From Actinomycetota bacterium (GTDB lineage: Bacteria > Actinomycetota > Actinomycetes > Streptosporangiales > Streptosporangiaceae): 64,000 bases of DNA. The first letter of the stretch is position 1; every line of letters starts with the position of its first letter. The stretch is from the NCBI GenBank assembly GCA_019240215.1, contig JAFAYQ010000004.1:1-64000 (forward strand). The letters run 5' to 3'. Of this stretch, positions 28,860-36,450 are shown piece by piece. A program made the position numbers and the translations under genes. Below the pieces are notes generated by a model, which was given only the letters and a program-made list of their open reading frames with translations, was not told the DNA's origin and searched no databases.

Positions 28860-28934
28860 ATTAATCTGAGCGTGTCCGCCGGGCCCGCCCGGCGTTCACC
28901 GGACCATCGCCGTGGCCGCCATACCATCGCAGAT

Positions 28935-29597
28935 GTGGCTCACCCCGAAGATCTCCGCGGCCTGGTCATCGACTGGGGCGGCGTCCTCACCAACTCCATC
29001 CGGACCACGGTCAAGACCTGGGTCGACGCCGAGGGCATCGACTGGGACAGCTACGTCGAGTGCATGCGCCCCTGGCTGAACGAGGCCTACGGCGGCGCCT
29101 CGGTGACCGCCAACCCCGTGCACGCGCTGGAGCGCGGCGAGTGCACGGTGCCCGAGTTCGAGCAGATGTTCGCGGCCCAGCTGACGCTGACCGGCGGCGG
29201 CCCGGTGGTGGCCGAGGGCATCCTCGGCCGGATGTTCGCCGCCAGCGAGACCGTGCCCGCCATGTACGAGCTGCTGCGCACCGCCCGCGCGGCCGGCGTC
29301 CGGACCTGCCTGCTGTCCAACTCCTGGGGCGCCGACTGGTACGACCGGACCGACTTCCCCGAGCTGTTCGACGGCGTCGTCATCTCCTGCGAGGTCGGCA
29401 TGCGCAAGCCCGAGCCGGAGATCTTCCAGCACGCGGCCCAGCTGATCGCGCTGCCCCCGGCCGCCTGCGTGTTCGTCGACGACGTGGCGGCCAACATCAC
29501 GGCGGCCGAGGCCATCGGCATGACGGGCGTGCATCACACCGACCCGGAAATCACCACCGAACGGGTCGCCACCCTGCTGGGTATTTCCGCTTTTTAA
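28935..29597 (+). CDS. HAD-family hydrolase
   Basis: This 220-aa haloacid-dehalogenase-type phosphatase is of unknown substrate. Motif I is VIDWGGVLTNS: nucleophile Asp present, the usual +2 Asp replaced by Gly as in the DxGGV subclass. Motif II is LLSNSWG, motif III RKPEPEIF (Lys), motif IV CVFVDDVAANI. Helical cap residues lie between I and II. The GTG at 28935 (VAHPEDLRGLVIDW) is chosen; TACCAT seven bases upstream is a possible leaderless -10. Longer in-frame extension to 28872 is basic and unlike the family. It is divergent from ssuC, but a role in sulfur metabolism is not shown. Confidence 0.85.
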   Translation: MAHPEDLRGLVIDWGGVLTNSIRTTVKTWVDAEGIDWDSYVECMRPWLNEAYGGASVTANPVHALERGECTVPEFEQMFAAQLTLTGGGPVVAEGILGRMFAASETVPAMYELLRTARAAGVRTCLLSNSWGADWYDRTDFPELFDGVVISCEVGMRKPEPEIFQHAAQLIALPPAACVFVDDVAANITAAEAIGMTGVHHTDPEITTERVATLLGISAF

Positions 29598-29655
29598 AGG
29601 GCCGTAACCGGGTGCTCCGGGCGGGTACGCCGGCGCTGTTCTAGCCTTGGCTGCC

Positions 29656-30153
29656 ATGGCAGAGCCTGGCGCCGGGCCCCGGAAAGCGCCGGCCTATCCG
29701 GCCGCGTCCAGCCCGGGGCGGTCGGCCAACATGCGCGCGATCCGGCGGACCGACACCAAGCCGGAGCTGGCGCTGCGCCAGGCGCTGCACCGGATGGGCT
29801 ACCGGTTCCGCAAGGACCACCGGCTCGACCTGCCGCAGCGCCGGGTCCGCCCCGACATCGCCTTCACCGCCCGCAAGGTCGCGGTGTTCGTGGACGGCTG
29901 CTTCTGGCACGCCTGCCCCGAGCACGGCTCCAAGCCTGCCGTCAACCAGACCTACTGGAACCCCAAGCTGCTGCGCAACGTCGAGCGCGACCGGGCCGCC
30001 GACGCCGCCCTCGAGCTGGCTGGCTGGCAGGTGGTCCGGCTGTGGGAACACGTCCCGCTCGACGACGCCGTGGCCGCCGTGGTCACCGCCCTGAACGGCT
30101 CACCCCGCGATCCCCGGGCTGATCCTGGGCGTGCCGGGCCAGACCGTCGATGA
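29656..30153 (+). CDS. vsr: Very short patch repair (Vsr-type) endonuclease, orphan
   Basis: The 165-aa nuclease of the Vsr family nicks DNA at T:G mismatches arising from 5-methylcytosine. Motifs: SANMRAIRRTDTKPELALRQALHRMGYRFR, RRVRPDIAF with metal-ligand Asp, VAVFVDGCFWHACPEHG with conserved His residues, then NQTYWNPKLLRNVERD and a C-terminal LWEHV. The usual HGCFWH is DGCFWH here, with Asp for the first His. No cytosine methyltransferase lies beside it. The ATG at 29656 has TAGCCT eight bases upstream, possibly leaderless. A broader DUF559/Vsr-like nuclease role is the alternative. Confidence 0.85.
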   Translation: MAEPGAGPRKAPAYPAASSPGRSANMRAIRRTDTKPELALRQALHRMGYRFRKDHRLDLPQRRVRPDIAFTARKVAVFVDGCFWHACPEHGSKPAVNQTYWNPKLLRNVERDRAADAALELAGWQVVRLWEHVPLDDAVAAVVTALNGSPRDPRADPGRAGPDRR

Positions 30154-30223
30154 TCAGCCCGACTACCGCCTCGGTCACGGTGCGGCCTAATTCCTGCCCG
30201 GCCAGGTGACAACCTGCCACACT

Positions 30224-30240
30224 CTGATCAGCCCGATCAG
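30224..30240 (+). promoter_or_regulatory. Hairpin abutting the ribosome-binding site of the next gene
   Basis: CTGATC-AGCCC-GATCAG is a perfect 6-bp stem directly followed by the AGGAAGCCA ribosome-binding segment of the gene at 30250. It could hide or expose the site; the sequence TGATCAGCCCGA also occurs at the end of vsr (30150-30161). Confidence 0.35.
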
Positions 30241-30249
30241 AGGAAGCCA

Positions 30250-30735
30250 ATGCGTGTATACCTGCCGTCCAGCCTGCCGGGGCTGGCCGAAGTACTGAAG
30301 TCGGGGGAGATCGGCCCGGCCCCGCAGCCCGGTTTCGCCGTCACCCCCACCCTGCGCGAGTGGTACGCCAGCGGCGACCTGGAAGAACTCGAGTACACGG
30401 CGCTGCTGGAGGCCGCCCGTGGCTCGCTCCGGCTACTGGCCGCCCAGCCCGACGCGCCGCCCCGCCGGGTGGTGCTGGTGGCCGAGGTCGCCGAGGACGA
30501 CCTGGGCAAGGCCAGCGGCCACCCGGCCGCCGTCCAGGTGCTGAGCGCGATCCCGCTGGCCCGGGTGGCGGCCGGCCACGTCGACGGCATCGACGCGGCC
30601 GACGACGTCCGGGCCGCGGTGGCCGCGCTGGCGGCCGCCGACGACGGTGACGACGACGCCCAGTTCACCGTGGACGGCGCCGAGGGTCACGAACTCGGCT
30701 GGTACGCCACCCAGGAGCTCTGGTTCGTCGACTGA
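30250..30735 (+). CDS. Conserved actinobacterial protein (DUF6912-like)
   Basis: The 161-aa cytosolic protein begins MRVYLPSSLPGLAEVLKSGEIG, contains WYASGDLEELEYTALLEAARGSLRLL and RRVVLVAEVAEDDLGK, has an Ala/Asp-rich stretch (ALAAADDGDDDAQF), and ends GWYATQELWFVD. I recognise the pattern from actinomycete genomes, where it is annotated as DUF6912 with no known role. AGAGGA upstream supports the ATG at 30250. No catalytic motif is visible. It is convergent with the GH12-type gene, 16 bases away. Confidence 0.75.
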   Translation: MRVYLPSSLPGLAEVLKSGEIGPAPQPGFAVTPTLREWYASGDLEELEYTALLEAARGSLRLLAAQPDAPPRRVVLVAEVAEDDLGKASGHPAAVQVLSAIPLARVAAGHVDGIDAADDVRAAVAALAAADDGDDDAQFTVDGAEGHELGWYATQELWFVD

Positions 30736-30751
30736 GCCGGCCTGGCCGACC

Positions 30752-31657
30752 TCAGGACTTGGCCCAGAAGTTGTACATCTTCAGGCCGTTCCCGCCGCTC
30801 CAGATCTCGAAGCCGGCCGTGATCGACTGGATGTACCAGTTCGAGCTGGCCCACCCGCGCGCCTCGGCCGCCTCGAAGAAGTCGTTCAGGTGGATCCCGG
30901 CCAGCGTGTTGACCTGGCTGACCTTGCGGAACTGGACGTAGTTCCAGGAGCCGTGGCTGTTGCCCGCCCGCCACTCGATCACCCAGTACAGGGCGCCGTC
31001 GATGCGGACCTCGGGCAGGCCGCGCAGGCTGCCCACGCTGGCCGTCTCCCGCGGCCAGATCATGATCTCGGCGCCGTGCGGCTGGCCGTCCAGGTAGGGC
31101 TTGAGCTCGAGCCAGATGTCGAACGCGGCGTTGTACTCACCGGCCGGGTGGCCGGACGTGGTCACCGAGGCGGCCGGGTCACCGTCGCGCTTGATCTGGA
31201 CCGGCAGCGTCCGGTGCGGTGAGCAGATTCCCCACGAGCAGCCGTACAGGAAGTCCGGGAACGCCAGCACCTTGCCCTCGACCGGCGTCTTCGTCCACAC
31301 CTCGAAGTTGTTGCCGTACCCGGTGTTCTGCAGCGTCATCGGCTCGCGGAAGCCGTCCGGGTTGATCAGGTAGCGCCCGCCGGTGCTGATCGTGTGCGTG
31401 TTCACCCAGACGATCTTGCTGCTGGGGGTGCCCGCCGGGCTGTTGACCGGCGTGGTGACGCTCGGCGGCCCGATCGCCGCGCTGCTGGCCGGCGCCGAGG
31501 GGGCCGGCGCCGGGCTGGCCGCCGCCGCCGATGCCGAGGCGGACGGCGTGGTGGCCGCGCCCGCGGGCCGCGCGCAGGTCAGCGCCACCGCTCCCGCCAC
31601 CACCGCCAGAGAACCGATCAGAACTCGAGTCCGTTGTGCCGAGGTGACGGGCCGCAT
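30752..31657 (-). CDS. Secreted glycoside hydrolase family 12-type endoglucanase
   Basis: The 301-aa exported protein probably hydrolyses beta-1,4-glucan or xyloglucan. The signal peptide MRPVTSAQRTRVLIGSLAVVAGAVALTCARPAGA is followed by a Ser/Ala/Pro linker (to ~75) and a ~220-aa beta-jelly-roll. GH12 hallmarks: nucleophile Glu in GAEIMIWPRE, acid/base Glu in ITAGFEIWSGGNGL, and WVIEWRAGNSHGSWNYVQF. The final helix NDFFEAAEARGW matches the family. The ATG at 31657 has AAGGA five bases upstream; the ATG two codons earlier overlaps that site. It stands alone with no cellulose-binding module. Confidence 0.82.
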   Translation of the reverse strand: MRPVTSAQRTRVLIGSLAVVAGAVALTCARPAGAATTPSASASAAAASPAPAPSAPASSAAIGPPSVTTPVNSPAGTPSSKIVWVNTHTISTGGRYLINPDGFREPMTLQNTGYGNNFEVWTKTPVEGKVLAFPDFLYGCSWGICSPHRTLPVQIKRDGDPAASVTTSGHPAGEYNAAFDIWLELKPYLDGQPHGAEIMIWPRETASVGSLRGLPEVRIDGALYWVIEWRAGNSHGSWNYVQFRKVSQVNTLAGIHLNDFFEAAEARGWASSNWYIQSITAGFEIWSGGNGLKMYNFWAKS

Positions 31658-31868
31658 CGCCATCCTTCGCTGTGGGCTTATGGGGGCGCCTGGTGAATTA
31701 TGCGCCAAACAAGCCTCTATGAGAAGAATGGACTTCAAGTGAACACCGCGGTATGTTTTTGCCGTTTTGCCGATCCGGCCCGCCCGGACCCTCCGGCCGC
31801 TCTGCTTCCTCCGCCTCCCGGCGGGCGGTAGCCTCCGAGCATCCGCACCCGAAGGGAGGGCGACCTTG

Positions 31869-33497
31869 TTGGACGCCATCAGCAACGTGCCGTGGCCGGT
31901 GAACGAACCGGTCCGGCAGTACCAGCCGGGTAGCCACGAGCGAGCCGCGCTGGAGACCAAGATCAAGCAGCTGGCCGGCGAACAGGCCGAGCTGTCCATG
32001 ACCATCGGCGGCCAGACCCGGATGGGCGGCGGCGACCGGATCGACGTGGTCCAGCCGCACAACTTCCGGCACGTACTCGGCCACCTCGGCAACGCCACCG
32101 ACGCCGACGTGACCGCCGCCGTCGACGCCGCCCGGGCGGCCGCTCCGGCCTGGCGGGCGCTGTCGTTCGACGACCGCGCGGCCGTCTTTCTCAAGGCGGC
32201 CGACCTGCTGGCGGGCCCCTGGCGGGCCACCCTCAACGCCGCCACCGTGCTCGGCCAGAGCAAGTCGCCCTACCAGGCCGAGATCGACGCCGCCTGCGAG
32301 CTGATCGACTTCTTCCGGTTCAACGTGAGCTACGCCCGGCAGATCCTGGCCGACCAGCCGGTGTCGTCGCCCGGCGTCTGGAACCGGATGGAGTACCGGC
32401 CGCTGGAAGGCTTCGTGGTCGCCATCACCCCGTTCAACTTCACCTCGATCGCCGGCAACCTGCCCGCCGCCCCGGCCCTGATGGGCAACGTGGTGATCTG
32501 GAAGCCGTCACCGACCCAGCAGCTGTCCGCCCACTACACGATGCGGCTGCTGGAGGCGGCCGGGCTGCCGCCCGGCGTGATCAACATGGTGACCGGCGAC
32601 GGCCAGGCGGTGTCGCGGGTCGCGCTGCCGCACCCGGACCTGGCGGGCGTGCACTTCACCGGCTCGACCGCGACCTTCCAGCACCTGTGGCGCACCGTCG
32701 GCGAGCACATCACCGACTACCGCGGTTACCCCCGGCTGGTCGGCGAGACCGGCGGCAAGGACTTCGTGATCGCGCACCCCTCGGTCGACGACTCGATCCT
32801 GGCCACCACCTTGATCCGCGGCTCGTTCGAGTACCAGGGCCAGAAGTGCTCGGCCTCCTCGCGCGCCTACGTGCCCCGGTCGGTCTGGGAGCGCCACCGC
32901 GACGACCTGGTCGACCAGGTCGAGTCGCTGACCATGGGCGACGTCTCCGCCGACCTGTCGCTGTTCATGGGCGCGGTGATCGACGACCGGGCGCTGGCCA
33001 AGCACGCGGCCGCCTTCGAGCGGGCCCGCAGCCGCGCGGCCGTGCGCATCCTGACCGGCGGCCGGACCGACGACCGCGAGGGCTGGTTCACCACCCCGAC
33101 CGTGATCGAGTGCTCGGACCCGGCCGACGAGGTGTTCACCACCGAGTACTTCGGCCCGATCCTGGCCGTCCACCCGTACCCGGACGAGGCCTACGAGGAC
33201 ATGCTGGCCCAGGCGGCCGACGTCGCCCCCTACGCGCTCACCGGCGCCATCCTCGCCCAGGACCGGGCCGCGATCGACCACGCGGCCGAGGTGCTCCGCT
33301 ACTCGGCGGGCAACTTCTACATCAACGACAAGCCGACCGGCGCCGTCGTCGGCCAGCAGCCGTTCGGCGGCGCCCGCGCCAGCGGCACCAACGACAAGGC
33401 CGGCTCGCTGCTCAACCTGATCCGCTGGGTCAGCCCGCGCGCGATCAAGGAGCAGTTCGTGCCGCCGACCGACTACCGCTACCCCCACATGGGCTGA
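31869..33497 (+). CDS. pruA: L-glutamate gamma-semialdehyde (1-pyrroline-5-carboxylate) dehydrogenase
   Basis: This 542-aa NAD-dependent aldehyde dehydrogenase oxidises the proline/arginine breakdown product P5C to glutamate. Motifs: VAITPFNFTSIAGNLPAAPALMGNVVIWKPS (NAD site), FTGSTATF, VGETGGKDFVI (catalytic Glu), FEYQGQKCSASSRAYVP (nucleophile Cys), and C-terminal GGARASGTNDKAGSLLNLIRWVSPRAIKE. MDAISNVPWPVNEPV is the normal start; TTG at 31869 is preferred (eight bases after GGGAGGG) over the adjacent TTG at 31866. PutA-type proline dehydrogenase is not adjacent. It feeds glutamate to the NAD-GDH encoded 3 kb downstream. Confidence 0.95.
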   Translation: MDAISNVPWPVNEPVRQYQPGSHERAALETKIKQLAGEQAELSMTIGGQTRMGGGDRIDVVQPHNFRHVLGHLGNATDADVTAAVDAARAAAPAWRALSFDDRAAVFLKAADLLAGPWRATLNAATVLGQSKSPYQAEIDAACELIDFFRFNVSYARQILADQPVSSPGVWNRMEYRPLEGFVVAITPFNFTSIAGNLPAAPALMGNVVIWKPSPTQQLSAHYTMRLLEAAGLPPGVINMVTGDGQAVSRVALPHPDLAGVHFTGSTATFQHLWRTVGEHITDYRGYPRLVGETGGKDFVIAHPSVDDSILATTLIRGSFEYQGQKCSASSRAYVPRSVWERHRDDLVDQVESLTMGDVSADLSLFMGAVIDDRALAKHAAAFERARSRAAVRILTGGRTDDREGWFTTPTVIECSDPADEVFTTEYFGPILAVHPYPDEAYEDMLAQAADVAPYALTGAILAQDRAAIDHAAEVLRYSAGNFYINDKPTGAVVGQQPFGGARASGTNDKAGSLLNLIRWVSPRAIKEQFVPPTDYRYPHMG

Positions 33498-33612
33498 CCG
33501 CCCGGGCCGGTCGCGGGGATCGCCAGCCGCGGCCGGCCGGCCAGTCCGTAGAATTCCGGAGGGCGCGCACCACCGCGCACCCCGCGCACCTGTTCCGGAG
33601 ACGGAGGCTTCC

Positions 33613-34326
33613 ATTTACCGCCTGGTCCTTTGGAACATCGATCTGACGTTGGTCGATGTGACCCGGGTGACGCGGGAAGCCTACGCCGAGGCCTTCCGGA
33701 CGGTGACCGGCCGACGCCTGGTCAGGCTGCCGCAGCTGGCCGGCCGGTCCGAGTCCGAGATCTTCTTCGAGGCCCTCGCCCTCAACGGTCTCGACGTCAG
33801 CGACCTGGGCGGTTCGGAGGAGCTGCTGGCCCCGTTCAGCAGCGAGCTGGCCACCTCGATGGCGGCCCGCCGGGATGAATTCAGCACCAAGGGGCAGGCG
33901 CTGCCGGGCGCCCACGAGGCGCTGGACGCGGTGGCCCGCCTGGACGGGGTCGTGCAGACCGTGCTGACCGGCACCAGCAAGCCGAACGCGCTGCTCAAGC
34001 TGCGGACGTTCGGCCTCGAGCAGTTCTTCGACTTCACCGTCGGCGGCTACGGCTCCGAGTCCTACCCCAAGGGCGCCCTGGTCCGGGTGGCGCGCCAGCG
34101 CGCGGCCGAGAAGTACCAGGTCGAGGCCTACGACGGCGACGCCGTCTACATCGCCGACTCGACCCGCGACGTGGAGGCGGCCCGGATGGGCGGGGCGGCC
34201 TGCGCGGCCGTCGCCAGCGGGCGGTCGACCGCCGCCGAGCTGCGCCAGGCGGGCGCCGCCGAGGTGCTGCCCGACCTGACCAACCCCGCCCAGGTCGTCG
34301 CCGCGGTCGAGCGCCTCACCCGCTGA
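33613..34326 (+). CDS. HAD-like protein with probable ATT start codon
   Basis: The 237-aa protein has the HAD fold. Motif I reads LVLWNIDLTLVDV: the nucleophile Asp is Asn and only the second Asp is kept. Motif II is VLTGTSKPN, the motif III Lys lies in ESYPKGALV, and motif IV is GDAVYIADSTRDVEAA. The beta strand carrying motif I starts four codons after ATT at 33613, which is preceded by GGAGG at exactly five bases. No ATG/GTG/TTG lies in frame before the motif; the next TTG (33649) would delete it. An AUU start is thus the simplest reading. Without the nucleophile it may not be a phosphatase. Confidence 0.75.
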   Translation: MYRLVLWNIDLTLVDVTRVTREAYAEAFRTVTGRRLVRLPQLAGRSESEIFFEALALNGLDVSDLGGSEELLAPFSSELATSMAARRDEFSTKGQALPGAHEALDAVARLDGVVQTVLTGTSKPNALLKLRTFGLEQFFDFTVGGYGSESYPKGALVRVARQRAAEKYQVEAYDGDAVYIADSTRDVEAARMGGAACAAVASGRSTAAELRQAGAAEVLPDLTNPAQVVAAVERLTR

Positions 34327-34423
34327 CGAGCGCATCCGGGCCCCGCGACCGGTGACATCCCTGTTGTTACGGCCGATAATCGGCGGGTAGGCCCCCCACG
34401 CATCAGCGAAGGGTGGAGGACCC

Positions 34424-34819
34424 ATGAGCGACACCGCAGATCGCCCGGCCGGAGAACTGGTCAAGGACATGGCTGAGCTGGTTCCCCGGCTCGTCCGCGA
34501 GGAGATCAAGCTTGCCCAGCTGGAAATGACCCAGAAGGGCAAGCAAATGGGCATTGGCGCCGGCGCGTTCGCCGGCAGCGGGCTGGTCGCGCTCTACGCT
34601 GTTGGCTGTCTGCTGGCCTGCGCGATCATCGCTCTCAGTGGAGTGGTGGCCGCCTGGCTGGCCGCGCTGATCATCGGTGTCGCGCTGCTGGCGGTGGCCG
34701 GGATCGCGGCCCTGATCGGCAAGAGCCGCTTGAGCAGGGGGACGCCGCCGGTGCCGAAGGAGGCCATCGGTAGCGTTCAGGCTGACGTAAAGGAAGTTAA
34801 GGAGAGGGCTCACCGATGA
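34424..34819 (+). CDS. Holin-like membrane protein (DUF1469/PF07332)
   Basis: The 131-aa protein has an amphipathic start PAGELVKDMAELVPRLVREEIKLAQLEM and two membrane helices (GSGLVALYAVGCLLACAIIALSGVV and WLAALIIGVALLAVAGIAALIG). A charged tail with DVKEVKERAHR follows. This is the 'phage holin family' or actinobacteriophage-holin-like superfamily found in many stress operons; actual holin activity is not implied. GGTGGAGGA precedes the ATG. It overlaps the next gene by ATGA, the first of three coupled genes. Confidence 0.85.
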   Translation: MSDTADRPAGELVKDMAELVPRLVREEIKLAQLEMTQKGKQMGIGAGAFAGSGLVALYAVGCLLACAIIALSGVVAAWLAALIIGVALLAVAGIAALIGKSRLSRGTPPVPKEAIGSVQADVKEVKERAHR

Positions 34820-35334
34820 CCACCGACCAGCCGGCGGACTCGGGCGCCAGCGTGCCCGACGACCCCGACAAGCTCAAACAGGACATCGAGCGCACCCGTG
34901 AGCAGCTCGGCCAGACGGTTGAGGCGCTGGTGGCCAAGGCCGACGTCAAGGCCCAGGCCAAGGAGCAGGTCCGCGAGCTGACCGACCGGATCAAGGGCAA
35001 CGCCGCCCAGGCCCGTGAGCAGGCCACCGCCCGCGCCGCCCAGGCCCGTGAGCAGGCCACCGCCCGCGTCGCCCAGGCCCGCGGCCAGCTGGCCAGCAAG
35101 ACCCAGGACGCCACCGAAGCGGCCAGCACCAGCGGCGCCCAGGGCCGCGACCAGCTCCAGGCCCGCGCCAGCGCGGTCGGCGGCAAGGTCCGCGACGTCA
35201 CCCCCGAGCCGGTCCAGCGGGCCGCCCGGCACGCGGCCGAGCGCACGTCGCCCCGCACCGCCATCATCGTCACCGCCGCCGCGGGTGCGGCGCTCATCGG
35301 GTTCATTCTGATCAGGAGGCGTCGCCGCAGATGA
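34816..35334 (+). CDS. DUF3618 membrane-anchored coiled-coil protein
   Basis: The 172-aa protein opens with the DUF3618 signature DDPDKLKQDIERTREQLGQTVEALVAKADVKAQAKEQV. A long Ala/Gln/Arg helix includes two identical 11-residue units AAQAREQATAR, and the protein ends with a C-terminal membrane helix (TAIIVTAAAGAALIGFILI) capped by RRRRRR. It probably lies under the membrane as an elongated structural or stress protein. It is translationally coupled on both sides (ATGA overlaps). Confidence 0.85.
   Translation: MTTDQPADSGASVPDDPDKLKQDIERTREQLGQTVEALVAKADVKAQAKEQVRELTDRIKGNAAQAREQATARAAQAREQATARVAQARGQLASKTQDATEAASTSGAQGRDQLQARASAVGGKVRDVTPEPVQRAARHAAERTSPRTAIIVTAAAGAALIGFILIRRRRRR
35002..35067 (+). 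repeat. Exact 33-bp tandem duplication inside the DUF3618 gene
   Basis: Units 35002-35034 and 35035-35067 are identical and keep frame, adding one 11-residue helical repeat (AAQAREQATAR). A third, diverged unit follows. Identity at every codon position points to recent slippage. Confidence 0.8.
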
Positions 35335-35693
35335 TCAAGCTCATGTACAAGCCGTTCAGCATCCTGGCCGGGGTGCTGGGCGGGATTCTCGCCGGTGTGC
35401 TGTTCAAGCAGATCTGGAAGCTGGCCGCGCACGAGGACGAGGCCCCGGACTCGACCGACGTGGCCAAGGGCTGGACCGAGGTGCTGATCGCGGCCACCCT
35501 CCAGGGCGCGATCTTCGCCCTGGTCAAGGCGGCCGTCGACCGCGGCGCGGCCGAGGCGACGCTCAAGCTGACCGGCATCTGGCCCGGCTCCGACTCGGTC
35601 GCCGAGGCGGCCAAGGAAGCCGGCAAGGAGCAGGCCAAGCAGGAGAAGCAGCTGGAAAAGAAGGGCAAGGCCAAGAAGGCCAAGGCCGCCTGA
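35331..35693 (+). CDS. DUF4235 membrane protein
   Basis: The 120-aa DUF4235 protein has a membrane helix with YKPFSILAGVLGGILAGVLFKQIWK, a middle segment DSTDVAKGWTEVLIAATLQGAIFALVKAAVDRGAAEAT, and a Lys/Glu-rich tail (KQLEKKGKAKKAKAA). The DUF1469-DUF3618-DUF4235 trio is common in actinomycetes and coupled here by overlaps, so the products probably act together at the membrane. Their function is unknown. Confidence 0.86.
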   Translation: MIKLMYKPFSILAGVLGGILAGVLFKQIWKLAAHEDEAPDSTDVAKGWTEVLIAATLQGAIFALVKAAVDRGAAEATLKLTGIWPGSDSVAEAAKEAGKEQAKQEKQLEKKGKAKKAKAA

Positions 35694-35775
35694 CCAGCCC
35701 TCCCACCACCAACCCAGCGGCGCGCCCCGCCCGGGCGCGCCGTCCAGCCGCGCGCCCATCGCGCCGCGCCGCCGC

Positions 35776-36010
35776 CGGCCCGCTCAGGTCCGCGCCGCCG
35801 CCCGCCTGCTCAAGTCCGCGCCGCTGCCGGCCCGCTCAGGTCTGCGCCGCCGCCCGCCTGCTCAGGTCCGCGCCGCTGCCGGCCCGCTCAGGTCTGCGCC
35901 GCCGCCCGTCCCGCCACGCCGCCGCCGTCGCGCCCGCGCCGCCGCCCGCCCGCTCAGGTCCGCGCCGCCGCCCGTCCCGCCCGCCTGCTCAGGTCCGCGC
36001 CGCCGCCCGT
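35776..36010. repeat. Degenerate tandem array of 25-28-bp units
   Basis: CTCAGGTC (once CTCAAGTC) recurs at 35783, 35811, 35836, 35861, 35888, 35953 and 35989, each followed by YGCGCCGCYGCC and a variable CCGCC-rich part. The early spacing is 25-28 bases with later gaps. Unlike CRISPR, the spacers are not unique non-repetitive sequences. It is non-coding by composition. Confidence 0.65.
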
Positions 36011-36392
36011 CCCGCCCGCGCCACCTTCACGCCGCACGGACCGTTTCCCCCAACGCCTCATGATCATTTTATCGAAAATGTGACGGCCAGCCGGCGTCGT
36101 CAGCTGGTGCGTGAGCGTGACGCGCGCAACCCGGCAGGCTTGGGGCAGGCGGCCTCGCGCACCCGCAGACCCGGATAGCCTTGATGCCTGACAGCGGGAC
36201 CGAGCCCGCTGCTCGCCGCCCGCGCACCGGGTCCGATTTGGTTACTAAGAGGAATCGAATCGTAACGTAGTGACGTACATAGTGTTCATAACGGTGCCGG
36301 AGCGTGGTTCAATCCGAGCGCCTGCCGCTTGCCGGCCAGGCCCGGGTGCGGCTTAAGTTACGTATGCGGCTATTTGCGTGGCAACGTAGGTA

Positions 36393-36416
36393 GTCGTTGA
36401 CGCGCGGCTCAACGAC
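36393..36416. promoter_or_regulatory. Perfect inverted repeat upstream of NAD-GDH
   Basis: GTCGTTGA-cgcgcggc-TCAACGAC is an exact 8-bp dyad, 34 bases before the GDH ATG. It can be an operator for a dimeric regulator or a leader hairpin. The half-site TCAACGAC is not one I can assign to a named regulator. Confidence 0.5.
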
Positions 36417-36450
36417 GTGCCGCGTACGTGGACCCTGGGGACAGACGACG

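Larger units (their letters stand above)
35694..36450. other. 757-bp interval between DUF4235 and NAD-GDH genes
   Basis: No gene is supported. The first part is a degenerate tandem array (35776-36010). Bases 36055-36450 are less G+C-rich and carry several ACGTA motifs (CGTAACGTAGTGACGTAC, AGTTACGTATG, CAACGTAGGTAG) and a perfect 8-bp inverted repeat before the GDH start, the expected place for the GDH promoter and regulator sites. Confidence 0.6.

Noticed and set aside
28872-28934. Upstream start for the HAD gene at 28872
   Set aside because: The added 21 residues are basic, unlike HAD N-termini, and would lengthen the protein beyond the fold; GTG at 28935 fits better.
34424-35693. Prophage remnant because of the holin-family label
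   Set aside because: No other phage genes; the DUF1469-DUF3618-DUF4235 trio is a normal chromosomal operon in actinomycetes.
35776-36010. CRISPR array
   Set aside because: Repeats are short, degenerate and GC-rich, the spacers are themselves repetitive, and no cas genes occur in the window.
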